From Polyangium spumosum (GTDB lineage: Bacteria > Myxococcota_A > Polyangia > Polyangiales > Polyangiaceae), in assembly GCF_009649845.1 (NCBI RefSeq), contig NZ_WJIE01000005.1:434001-498000 (forward strand): a DNA stretch of 64,000 nt, written 5' to 3'. The translations under genes and the position numbers were made by a program. Position 1 is the stretch's first letter; each line of letters opens with the position of its first letter. Under the pieces are notes generated by a model, which ran no database searches, was not told where the DNA came from, and saw nothing but the letters and a program-made list of their open reading frames with translations. This document shows, piece after piece, positions 55,199 through 63,445 of the stretch.

Positions 55199-56482
55199 AT
55201 GCGCCCTTACGTCTTGCTTTCGCTCCTCGCCTCGACCCTCGCCACCCTGGCCGTCGCGTGCGCCGCGCCGAGGGGCGCGCCCACGTGGGACACGTCCGGA
55301 GGGGGCGGGAGCGGCGGGACGGGCGCGGGGACGGGCGAGGGCGGCGGCGGGCTCTTTCAGGGCGACGACGCGGGGACGAACGCGGACGCGCCGAACGACG
55401 CGTTTCTCTCGGAGGACGCCGCGTGCGCGAAGACCGTCTCCGAGGCGACGGTCGAGAAGCTGCCGGTCGACATCATCTGGGTGGTCGACAACTCATCGAG
55501 CATGCAGCCCGCGATCGCCGAGATCAAAAAAGGCCTCAACGCCTTCGCCTCGCTGATCGCCGCGAAGAACCTCGATTACAAGGTCGTCATGCTCTCCTTG
55601 CGGAACAAGACGAGCCCGGTCCAGGTCAGCGGCAGCACGAGGTATCCGATCTGCATTCCGATGCCGCTCGCCGGCGACGACAATTGCGGCAATGGCCCGC
55701 GGTTCTTCCATTCGAGCGTGGACATCCGGAGCACGCAGCCGCTCGAGCAGCTCCTCGGCACGCTCGGACAGACCGAGGGGTACCAGCTCGGCGACGAGCG
55801 CGGCGGCGAGCCGTGGAAAGAGGAGCTGCGTCCCCAGGCGACGAAGACGATCGTGATCGTCTCGGACGACGACGCGCGCCTGTCGGCGAACGATTTCGAG
55901 TCTTTCCCGGGCGGGAAGAACCCGTTCAACTCGCTCACGTTGCCGCCCGGGCTCCTCCACCCGAGCTGGAACGGGCTCTTCACCGATTACGTGTTCAGCG
56001 GCATCTACGGCTGGGGCTCGACCTCGAACCCGGACACGGCCTGCCAGTATCCCGACGGCAGCGAGCCTTCGAGCTCGGGCCCGACGTACACGACGCTCGT
56101 GCAAAAGACGAGCGGCGTCCGCGAGAAGATCTGCACCGGCAGCGCCGCGTGGCAGCCCTTCTTCGACGCGGTGGCCCAGGCCGTGGACAAGACGGCGAAG
56201 CTCTCGTGCGAGCTCACGATCCCCCCGCCGCCTTCAGGCGAGAACATCGATCCGGAGCTCGTGAACGTGGCCCTCTCGGACGGCGACACGCCGACGTACC
56301 TCCCCCGCGTGGACGGCGGGGCGGCCTGCAATGGCGGCGGCGGCTGGTATTACGACGACCCCGCGGCGCCGAAGAAGGTCGTCCTCTGCCAGAGCTCGTG
56401 CGACCAGGCGCAGTTCATGGTCGGGCCGAACAAGACGGGCAAGATCGAGGTCCTCTTCGGCTGCCAGACGATCCTCAAATGA
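55199..56482 (+). CDS. VWA-domain lipoprotein
   Basis: 427 residues. A lipoprotein signal (TLATLAVACAAP) precedes a Gly/Ser/Thr-rich, likely flexible linker (GGGGSGGTGAGTGEGGGG). A von Willebrand A-like domain then opens with IIWVVDNSSSM, a DxSxS metal-ion (MIDAS) site. Its later strand KTIVIVSDDDARL supplies a further Asp-rich segment. Cys residues scattered through the C-terminal half suggest disulfides. The composition is typical of myxobacterial surface lipoproteins, and a binding or adhesion role is inferred. Its 3' end overlaps the convergent pseudouridine synthase gene by 8 bp. Confidence 0.87.
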   Translation: MRPYVLLSLLASTLATLAVACAAPRGAPTWDTSGGGGSGGTGAGTGEGGGGLFQGDDAGTNADAPNDAFLSEDAACAKTVSEATVEKLPVDIIWVVDNSSSMQPAIAEIKKGLNAFASLIAAKNLDYKVVMLSLRNKTSPVQVSGSTRYPICIPMPLAGDDNCGNGPRFFHSSVDIRSTQPLEQLLGTLGQTEGYQLGDERGGEPWKEELRPQATKTIVIVSDDDARLSANDFESFPGGKNPFNSLTLPPGLLHPSWNGLFTDYVFSGIYGWGSTSNPDTACQYPDGSEPSSSGPTYTTLVQKTSGVREKICTGSAAWQPFFDAVAQAVDKTAKLSCELTIPPPPSGENIDPELVNVALSDGDTPTYLPRVDGGAACNGGGGWYYDDPAAPKKVVLCQSSCDQAQFMVGPNKTGKIEVLFGCQTILK

Positions 56483-57122
56483 CGACGCCGATCCGTTCGA
56501 ACGGCGCCCGGAGGTCCTCCGGCAGCGCCGCCTCGAACGTGACGGGCCGGCCCTCCCACGGATGCAAGAAGCCGAGCGAGCGCGCGTGCAGCGCGAGCCG
56601 CCCGAGGCCAAAGCGGTCGCGATAGTCACGGTTCAGCGCGCCTTTGCCATAATTCGCGTCCCCGAGGAGCGGGTGGCTGATGTGCTTCATGTGCCGCCGC
56701 ACCTGGTGGAGCCGGCCCGAATGTGGCTCGGCGTCGACGAGGGAGAGGTGTTCGCCGCGCCAGACCCGCCGATACGACGTCGAGGCCGGCACGCGCGGCC
56801 CGCCCTCGCGGCGGGGGATCGGGTGCTCGATCGTGCCCGCCTCGGGCGTGACGCCGCGGACGAGCGCGAGGTAATGTTTCTCGATCCGGCCCTGCTCGAA
56901 CATCTCGCAGAAGGCGCGGGCGCTCTCGGAATCGAGCGCGAAGACGAGCACGCCGCTCGTGGCGCGGTCGAGGCGGTGGACGGGAAAGACCTTCCTGCCG
57001 ATCGCGTCGCGGACCTCATGGAGCGCGGTCCGCTCGTCGCCGGACCAGCCGGGGTGCACGGCGAGGCCGGAGGGCTTGTCGACGACGATGAATCGATCTT
57101 CGTGGTGGAGGACCGGGAGCAA
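56475..57122 (-). CDS. RluA-family pseudouridine synthase (TruC-like)
   Basis: 215 residues. The start is TTG 57122, because the codon two upstream is the TAG that ends the HAD phosphatase in the same frame. Motifs are FIVVDKPSGLAVHPG, HRLDRATSGVLVFA (catalytic Asp), YLALVRG, and SGRLHQVRRHMKHISHPLLGDANYG. These match the TruC/RluA branch. It isomerises uridine in tRNA or rRNA; which site is uncertain. The C-terminus is short and ends within the VWA gene overlap. Confidence 0.9.
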   Translation of the reverse strand: MLPVLHHEDRFIVVDKPSGLAVHPGWSGDERTALHEVRDAIGRKVFPVHRLDRATSGVLVFALDSESARAFCEMFEQGRIEKHYLALVRGVTPEAGTIEHPIPRREGGPRVPASTSYRRVWRGEHLSLVDAEPHSGRLHQVRRHMKHISHPLLGDANYGKGALNRDYRDRFGLGRLALHARSLGFLHPWEGRPVTFEAALPEDLRAPFERIGVVI

Positions 57123-57125
57123 GAG

Positions 57126-57827
57126 CTAGCGCAGCTTGATCTTCGTCGTCGGCTCGCGCCAACGCTGCACGATCCCCGGCAGCATCGAGAGGTCCCGCAC
57201 GGTCACGTCCGGGCCCGCGTGCACGAGCGCCTCGACCGTGGAGAAGCCGCTCTCCACGCCCACGGCCCAGGTCCCGGCGCTGCGCGCACACAGGATGTCC
57301 TGCACCCCGTCGCCCACCATCACGACCGCCGCCGGCGTCGCGCCGAGCTGCTTCGCCGCGAGCAGGAGCGGCGCCGCGTGGGGCTTGGGCTCCTTCGTGT
57401 CTCCGCCCGCCACGATCGCACCGAACCGATCCTCGATGCCGAGCGCCCGCAGCACGACCTCGGTCGCCGAGCGGTGCTTGTTCGTGCAGATGCCGAGCGT
57501 CATGTTCTCCATCGACGAGAGCGCCTCGATCGCCTCGAGCGCGCCCTTCGCCCAGCGCGTGAAATCGAGCGGGTGCGCCTTGTAGTAGTCGAGGAAGAGG
57601 CGGATGAGCTCCTCGACCTCCGGCGCGTCCTCCGGGATCTTCGCCGCCCTCGCGCAGAGCGCGCGCGTGCCGTCGCCGACGAGGCGCACGATCACCTGCG
57701 CGGGCTGCGGGCTGCGGCCCGTCGTCAGGAGCGCGTGGTTGATCGCGGCCACGATGTCGCCGCGGCTGTCGAGCAGCGTACCGTCGAGATCGAACACGAC
57801 CGCTGTGGGAGGAAGCACGGGGTTCAT
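57126..57827 (-). CDS. HAD-family phosphatase, phosphoglycolate-phosphatase-like
   Basis: 233 residues. HAD motifs: FDLDGTLLDS (motif I), CTNK (motif II), KPHAAP with its Lys (motif III), and VGDGVQDILCA (motif IV). A helical cap lies between (GRSPQPAQVIVRLVGDGTRALCA). The nearest pattern is Gph-type, which removes 2-phosphoglycolate, but other substrates are possible. Its TAG stop is followed after one sense codon by the TTG start of the pseudouridine synthase in the same frame, so the two are translationally linked. Confidence 0.9.
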   Translation of the reverse strand: MNPVLPPTAVVFDLDGTLLDSRGDIVAAINHALLTTGRSPQPAQVIVRLVGDGTRALCARAAKIPEDAPEVEELIRLFLDYYKAHPLDFTRWAKGALEAIEALSSMENMTLGICTNKHRSATEVVLRALGIEDRFGAIVAGGDTKEPKPHAAPLLLAAKQLGATPAAVVMVGDGVQDILCARSAGTWAVGVESGFSTVEALVHAGPDVTVRDLSMLPGIVQRWREPTTKIKLR

Positions 57828-57873
57828 CCTAGTTGATCCGCAGCCGGATCTGGAAGGGGACGTTCGCCGAGGG

Positions 57874-60156
57874 TCATTTGCGCGGGCCCGTCACGCGGAT
57901 CTCCCGGAGCCGCGCGCGCAGGGCCGCGTAACGCTCCTCGATGCGCGCGCGCGCGTCTGGCGAACGCCAGAGGTCCTTGCGCTCCTCGGGGTCCTCTCCG
58001 AGGTCGTAGAGCGCGTACTTCGTGTTGTTCGAGACGATCAGCTTGAGGTCGCCGTGGATGAGCGCCCGACGCGCGTCGTTGTAGGGGCCGGCCGGCATGT
58101 CGATGACGACGTCACGCTCGGCCGGCGCCTGGCCCTCCGGCAAGAAGACGTCAGGCAGGAGCGAGGTGCCCGAGAGGAAGTCCGGGCCCTCGGCGCCGGG
58201 CTCCGGCCGCTCGATGTGGAAGAGGTCGAGCACCGTGGGCGTGACGTCGATGGTGCTGCGGCGCGCGTCGATCCGCGCGGGCTTCGCGCCCGGGACGTGC
58301 ACGAGGAGCGGCACACGCACGAGCGGCTCCCAGAGCTCGAAGCCGTGGCGGACCATCTTGTGCTCGCCGAAGGCCTCGCCGTGATCACTCGTGACGACGA
58401 TGGCCGTCTTCTTGCCCCACGGCGCCGCGCGGATCCCGTCGATGAGCCGGCCGATGTGTTTGTCCGTGAACGCGATCTCGCCGTCGTAGAGCGCGCGCTC
58501 GCCGGCGCCGAAGCTCGGCACGTCGTCGTGGCGGAGGTAGTCGGCGTGCGGGTCGAGGTAGTGCACCCACAGGAAGAAGCGCCCCGAGGTGTTCTCGGGC
58601 TTCTGGAGAAGCGCGAGCGCCGCGTCCGTGAGCGTGTGGCTCGACTTCATGTCCGCCACGTCCCACTTCGCGCTCTCGGGCGGCGCCGCGGACATGTCGA
58701 CCACGTCGAAGCCGGAGTCGAGGCCGCCGAACTCGCCGAAGTAGCGGTGCGCGTGGACGCCCATCGTGCGGACGCCGGCGCGCGAGAGGCGCTCGGCGAG
58801 GAAGGTCTCGGCGTCGTCGAACTTGTTGAAATGTCCCCAGTTGCGCTGCGTCTCGCTGCCGTACTTGCCGAGGAGCATCGGCCCGACGCTCTTGCCCGTG
58901 TACGAGGCGAGCGCGTAGGCGCGGAGGAAGACGGCGCTCTCGGCGGCGAGTTTGTCGAGGTTCGGCGAGACGGGCTGCGGGTAGCCGGCGTAGCCGAGGT
59001 CGGCGCGCAGCGTGTCGACCGTGATGAGCACGACGTTGAGATCGTCCGGGATCGCGGCGCTCGTCGTGGCGGTCGCGGGCGCGGCCTGGGGGGCCGCGAG
59101 CGCGGCGAGGACCTCGGCCCGCAGGTCCGAGCCCGAGCAGTCCTCGTCGACGCCGTTGTCGGGGATCTCCACGCCGAGCGGCCCGATCGACGCGTCTCCC
59201 TCGCGGCAATCGCCGCCGCCGAAGAGCGCGCTCGCGCCGTCCCGATCCCGATCGGCGAGCTTGCGCATCGCCGCGAGCGAGAGCTTGCCGAGCGGCGCGT
59301 CACGCTCGATCGCCTGCGCCACGGGCGCGCCCTCGCCCCCGAGCGAGACCGCCGTCCGCGGCACGAGCAGGACCGGCGCGAGCGCGAGCAGGGCCGCGGC
59401 GACGGTCCTGCGCGGCGAGGCGAGCGCGGACGCGAGCAGCGCGGCGAGCGCGACGAGCGAGAGCATCCCGACGGCGCGGAGATCGAGCTCGGGGCGCTTG
59501 AGCACGCCGTAGATCCCGAGGAGCCCGCCCTCGCCGCTCGGCCCGCCCGTCGCGACGCCGAGGCCCAAGAGCAGCCCCACGACGACGAGCGCCGCGAGGC
59601 CCGTCTTCGCCGGATCCACGAACGCGGGCCTTCCCTCGCTCGCCGTCGCCAGCGCTTGCCGGAGCGCCGGGGTGAGCGCGAGCGAGAGCAGCGCCGCGAG
59701 CAGGCCGACGACGAGCGCGGCCGTCGCGATGGCGAGCCCCGCGAGCGGCGCCGCGACGTCGAGCCCGAGCAGGGCCCGCGCGAGCTGCGCCGAGAGGGTC
59801 ATCCACAAGAACGCGGCCACGATCGCGAGCGGCACGAACGCGGCCACGTCCGCGGGCCTGCCCTTCGCCCGCGCCCGGAGCGACGCGACGGCCGACGCGG
59901 GCGTCGGCGCCGACTCCGGGAAGAGCACGACGAGCGCCGTCGCCACGACGAGCCCCACGACGAGCGCGACGGGCGCGACGAGCCCCACGTCCGCCACGAA
60001 GATCACGAGCGCGCGGCCGGCGTCGATCCGCTCCTCCTCGCCGCCCCGCGTATAGGCCGCGTCGAGCGCGGCGGCGGCGAGGCCCGCGATCGAGGCGCCC
60101 ATCGCCCCGCGGGCGATCCGGCTCGCCCAGGCTCGAAGGTAGAGCGGCGTCTTCAT
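57874..60156 (-). CDS. Sulfatase-superfamily membrane enzyme with MopE-like motif
   Basis: 760 residues. The N-terminal ~280 hold about six to seven transmembrane helices. A MopE-type metal-binding segment follows at about 303-345: DRDRDGASALFGGGDC, then IPDNGVDEDCSGSDL. The sulfatase/alkaline-phosphatase-fold domain runs from about 370 (NVVLITVDTLRADLGYAG). It has later metal residues in FLWVHYLDPHADY and VVTSDHGEAFGEH. The usual C/S-x-P-x-R formylglycine site is replaced by SYTGK, so activity may differ. ATG 60156 overlaps the xerC stop by 4 bp. It is probably an inner-membrane enzyme acting on periplasmic polysaccharide or lipid head groups. Confidence 0.85.
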   Translation of the reverse strand: MKTPLYLRAWASRIARGAMGASIAGLAAAALDAAYTRGGEEERIDAGRALVIFVADVGLVAPVALVVGLVVATALVVLFPESAPTPASAVASLRARAKGRPADVAAFVPLAIVAAFLWMTLSAQLARALLGLDVAAPLAGLAIATAALVVGLLAALLSLALTPALRQALATASEGRPAFVDPAKTGLAALVVVGLLLGLGVATGGPSGEGGLLGIYGVLKRPELDLRAVGMLSLVALAALLASALASPRRTVAAALLALAPVLLVPRTAVSLGGEGAPVAQAIERDAPLGKLSLAAMRKLADRDRDGASALFGGGDCREGDASIGPLGVEIPDNGVDEDCSGSDLRAEVLAALAAPQAAPATATTSAAIPDDLNVVLITVDTLRADLGYAGYPQPVSPNLDKLAAESAVFLRAYALASYTGKSVGPMLLGKYGSETQRNWGHFNKFDDAETFLAERLSRAGVRTMGVHAHRYFGEFGGLDSGFDVVDMSAAPPESAKWDVADMKSSHTLTDAALALLQKPENTSGRFFLWVHYLDPHADYLRHDDVPSFGAGERALYDGEIAFTDKHIGRLIDGIRAAPWGKKTAIVVTSDHGEAFGEHKMVRHGFELWEPLVRVPLLVHVPGAKPARIDARRSTIDVTPTVLDLFHIERPEPGAEGPDFLSGTSLLPDVFLPEGQAPAERDVVIDMPAGPYNDARRALIHGDLKLIVSNNTKYALYDLGEDPEERKDLWRSPDARARIEERYAALRARLREIRVTGPRK

Positions 60157-61133
60157 CCCTTGTTACGAGCGCGAGGCGCGCTTCTCTTCGCGAGCGGGTG
60201 CGCCGCGTCGTACACCTTCGTCAGGTGGTCGATCGACACGTGCGTGTACCTTTGTGTCGTCGACAGGCTCGCGTGCCCCAGCATCTTCTGGATCGCGCGC
60301 AGATCCGCGCCGCCGTCGAGCAGGTGCGTGGCGAACGTGTGCCGGAGCGCGTGCGGGTGCAGGTCCGCGCGGCCCGCGCCGAGCGCGCCGTACCGATGCA
60401 CGAGGTTCTGCACTTGCCGCACGCTGATGCGCCGGCCGAGCCTCGACACGAAGAGCGCTCGCTCGTCGAGCGCGCCCGTCTTCGGGTGCCGCAGCTCCTC
60501 GCGCCGCGCGAGCCAGCGCGTGAGCGCGCCACGCGCGAGCGAGCCGAACGGCACGATCCGCTCCTTGCTCCCCTTGCCGAGCACGCGCGCGCGCCCTCCG
60601 TCCGCCTCGAACTCCACGTCGCCGAGGTCGAGCCCCACGAGCTCCGAGACGCGCAGGCCCGAGCCGTAGAGCACCTCGAGCAGCGCCCGATCCCGCAGCC
60701 CTTCCGCCGTCGCCTCGTCGGGCGCCTCCACGACCTCCGCCGCGGCGTCCGCGTTGACGAACGTGGGCAGCGGCCTGCGCACCTTCGGCAGCTCGAGCTC
60801 GGCCGCGGGGTTCTTCTCGATCTCCCCGCGCCGCTCGAGCCAGCGCAAGAATGCCCGCACCGCCGCGATCTTCCTGCCGATCGAGGGCGGCGCGTGCGTC
60901 CGGGCGAGCTGACCCAAGAACCCTCGCAGGACGAACACGTCGAGATCCCGCGGCCCCCGGATGCGCCCCCGCTTCTCCTGCACGTGCGCGACGAGCTGGG
61001 CGAGGTCGCGCCGGTAGGCGGACACGGTATGCGGCGACGCCCGACGCTCCTCGCCGAGGTGGCGCACGAACCGCGCCACGGCTTCCTCGAGGCCAGCGCC
61101 CTTCGCGGCGTTCTCCGGGCCCGCGCTCTTCAC
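60153..61133 (-). CDS. xerC: Tyrosine recombinase XerC/D-like
   Basis: 326 residues. The SAM-like N-terminal domain (SPHTVSAYRRDLAQL) is followed by the catalytic domain with all active residues: Arg in GSGLRVSEL (about 160), Lys in GKGSKER (about 187), HxxR in HPHALRHTFATHLL (about 258-261), His in LGHASLSTTQ and Tyr in RYTHVS (about 293). The full length and complete pentad point to a chromosome-dimer resolvase rather than a phage integrase, and no attachment sites or phage genes flank it. XerC versus XerD cannot be settled. It overlaps the sulfatase-like gene by 4 bp. Confidence 0.93.
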   Translation of the reverse strand: MKSAGPENAAKGAGLEEAVARFVRHLGEERRASPHTVSAYRRDLAQLVAHVQEKRGRIRGPRDLDVFVLRGFLGQLARTHAPPSIGRKIAAVRAFLRWLERRGEIEKNPAAELELPKVRRPLPTFVNADAAAEVVEAPDEATAEGLRDRALLEVLYGSGLRVSELVGLDLGDVEFEADGGRARVLGKGSKERIVPFGSLARGALTRWLARREELRHPKTGALDERALFVSRLGRRISVRQVQNLVHRYGALGAGRADLHPHALRHTFATHLLDGGADLRAIQKMLGHASLSTTQRYTHVSIDHLTKVYDAAHPLAKRSAPRARNKG

Positions 61134-61269
61134 GGCCCTTCCCGTAGCATCGCCCCCCGCCCCCGGGCAAAGAGAGCGTACCGCGTCGACCGAGCGACCC
61201 GGACCGGTCCGCAGGGCAAAAAGATGCCTCCCGCGCGAGGGAACGGGTAGATTGCTCCTCGGGGAACCT

Positions 61270-62163
61270 ATGGAAGGGGAGACGCTCGACGGCCGCTACA
61301 AGCTCGGGGAGGAGCTCGGCCGCGGGGCGCATGGCGTCGTGTACAAGGCGACGGACCTCGAGGCCGGCGCCGAGGTCGCCGTCAAGCTGCTGCGCGGGCC
61401 GATCCAGGGCGCCCCGGAGGCCGCGGCGCGCCTCCTGCGCGAGGCCCAGGCCCTCGCGTCGCTCTGGGGCACGAGCGTCCTCCGCGTGCACGCCGCAGGG
61501 CCGAGCCCCGAGGGCGGCGTGTTCGTCGTGACGGAGCTCGTCGAAGGCGAGAGCCTCGAGGCGCACCTCCAGGACCTCGCGGTCTTCGACGATCGTTTGA
61601 GCTCGTACAATCTGCTCACGCTCCTCGACCCGATCGCGCGGGCGCTGCACACGGCGCACGCCCAGGGCCTCCTCCACCGCGACGTCAAACCGGCGAACGT
61701 CTTCCTCGTCTCGCCCGAGCGCGGCGGCGGCGTGCGCCTGCTCGACTTCGGCGTCGCCCCCGTCCTCGGCGCCGAGGCGCTCCGGGCCTCGGACACGCTT
61801 CGTGGCTCGGCTTGTTACGTCGCGCCCGAGGCGTGGCACGACGGCGCGCTCGATCATCGCGCGGACGTGTACGCCTTCGGGGCCCTCGTCTTCCGCGCGC
61901 TCGCCGGCCGTCCGCCGTTCCAGGGCGAGAGCGCCGCGGACCTCGCCGAGGCCACCCAGCGCGCGCCGCGCCCCCGGCTCTCGCCGCTCCGCGCGGACCT
62001 CGCGCCCGAGATCGACGCCTGGGCCGAGCGCGCGCTCGCGGCCGATCCGAACCAGCGTTTTCCGTACATCCCCACGTTGTGGAACGACCTCATCCGCGTG
62101 ATGATGAACGGCAGAGGCCCGAGCGCCGATCGGGTGCGACAGACCTTCCGCCTACCCGGCTAG
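61270..62163 (+). CDS. Ser/Thr protein kinase, cytosolic
   Basis: 297 residues from ATG 61270 with GGGGA 5 nt upstream; an in-frame TTG at 61252 is less likely. The domain fills the protein: LGRGAHGVVY, VAVKLLRG, LLHRDVKPANVFL, LLDFGVAPVL and SACYVAPEAW. Motif residues for catalysis are intact, although the DFG is followed by VAP rather than the common VAK. There is no transmembrane segment or sensor. It lies head-to-tail with a second kinase 6 bp on, so the two are probably co-expressed. It is divergent from xerC. Confidence 0.93.
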   Translation: MEGETLDGRYKLGEELGRGAHGVVYKATDLEAGAEVAVKLLRGPIQGAPEAAARLLREAQALASLWGTSVLRVHAAGPSPEGGVFVVTELVEGESLEAHLQDLAVFDDRLSSYNLLTLLDPIARALHTAHAQGLLHRDVKPANVFLVSPERGGGVRLLDFGVAPVLGAEALRASDTLRGSACYVAPEAWHDGALDHRADVYAFGALVFRALAGRPPFQGESAADLAEATQRAPRPRLSPLRADLAPEIDAWAERALAADPNQRFPYIPTLWNDLIRVMMNGRGPSADRVRQTFRLPG

Positions 62164-62169
62164 CCCCGC

Positions 62170-63438
62170 ATGTCGCCTACCGAAGAGAGCGCGCAGTCCA
62201 TCGAGATCGAGACCGAAGCCGAGCCGAAGGTCGACGTCGACGAGCAGAACGCCCTGGCCCACGAGCAGGCCCTCGAGCGCGCGCGTGACCTCATCGGCCG
62301 GGTGATCTCGGACCGCTACCGCATCGTCGACCTCGTGGCGATGGGCGGCATGGGCGCGGTCTACCTCGGCGAGCACGTGCTGATGCACAAGCGCATCGCC
62401 GTGAAGATCCTCCACCCGGAGAGCGACGACAACCCCGAGATCGTGGCGCGCTTCGAGCGCGAGGCCCTCGTCGGCGCGCACATCGACCACCCGAACATCG
62501 CCCACGCGACCGACTTCGGGAAGCTCGACGACGGCTCGTACTTCCTGATCCTCGAGTACGTCGACGGCAAGAACCTCGCCGAGGTGATCAAGGAGGGCCC
62601 GATGAAGCCGCGCCTCGTCGTGCACGTGGCGCGGCAGCTCCTGCTCGGCCTGCAAGCCGCCCACGAGCTCGGCATCGTGCACCGCGACCTCAAGCCGCGG
62701 AACGTGATGCTCGAGGCGAGCTTCACGCCCAAGCTCATCGACTTCGGCTTCGCGAAGGTCTCCGTCGGCAAGCTCCCGCTCACCGTGTCCAAGGAGGGCC
62801 GGCCGCCCTCGCGCCTCACGGGCGTCGGCGTGATCTTCGGGACGATCAACTACCTCGCGCCCGAGGCCGCGCACGGCATGGACGCGGTCGACGAGCGCGC
62901 GGACCTCTACGCGCTCGGCGTGATGATGTACGAGATGCTGACGGGCAAACACCCGTTCGACTCGACGGACCCGGTGGAGATGTTCCAGCACCACCGCACG
63001 ACGGCGCCGCCGAGGTTCTCCGAGCGCGCGCCGAAGGTGAAGGTCCCGGCCGAGCTCGAGGAGCTCGTGGGCAAGCTGCTCGAAAAGGACCCGTACGAGC
63101 GTTTCCCGAACGCGAGCGAGGTGATCGACGCGCTCGACGCGCTCGCGATCTCGAGCGAGCCCGTCGAGGAGGCGGCCGTTCGCTCCAGGAAAATCACCCC
63201 GCCGCCGCCTTCCGTCTCGACGCGCCCCCCGGACAAACCGGGAGAGACCTCGGACGCCGAGCCCGCCGCGGCGAAGGCGCCCGAAAAGGCGCATTCGAGC
63301 GCGGCGCGCAAGAAGAAGAAAAAGGCGCGCGCCGACGAGAGGGCAGCCCCAAAGAAGGGGCCGACCACCTTGAATTACACGCTCGCGCTGATCGCGATCG
63401 TGGCCGTGGCGGCCGCGGCCTTTTTCGCCGCGCGCTGA
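62170..63438 (+). CDS. Ser/Thr protein kinase with C-terminal membrane anchor
   Basis: 422 residues. The kinase domain (about 40-310) has MGGMGAVYLGEH, IAVKILHPE, IVHRDLKPRNVML and LIDFGFAKV. The activation segment is longer than usual (about 30 residues around LTVSKEGRPPSRLTGVGV), and the APE equivalent is INYLAPEAAHG. A Pro/Ala/Lys-rich linker leads to a C-terminal hydrophobic anchor (LALIAIVAVAAAAFFAA). It is the second of two tandem kinase genes and could be part of a kinase cascade. It converges on the reductase gene. Confidence 0.93.
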   Translation: MSPTEESAQSIEIETEAEPKVDVDEQNALAHEQALERARDLIGRVISDRYRIVDLVAMGGMGAVYLGEHVLMHKRIAVKILHPESDDNPEIVARFEREALVGAHIDHPNIAHATDFGKLDDGSYFLILEYVDGKNLAEVIKEGPMKPRLVVHVARQLLLGLQAAHELGIVHRDLKPRNVMLEASFTPKLIDFGFAKVSVGKLPLTVSKEGRPPSRLTGVGVIFGTINYLAPEAAHGMDAVDERADLYALGVMMYEMLTGKHPFDSTDPVEMFQHHRTTAPPRFSERAPKVKVPAELEELVGKLLEKDPYERFPNASEVIDALDALAISSEPVEEAAVRSRKITPPPPSVSTRPPDKPGETSDAEPAAAKAPEKAHSSAARKKKKKARADERAAPKKGPTTLNYTLALIAIVAVAAAAFFAAR

Positions 63439-63445
63439 AGTCCCC

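Noticed and set aside
60153-61133. Phage or island integrase
   Set aside because: Full XerC-like sequence, no attachment repeats and no phage genes around it.
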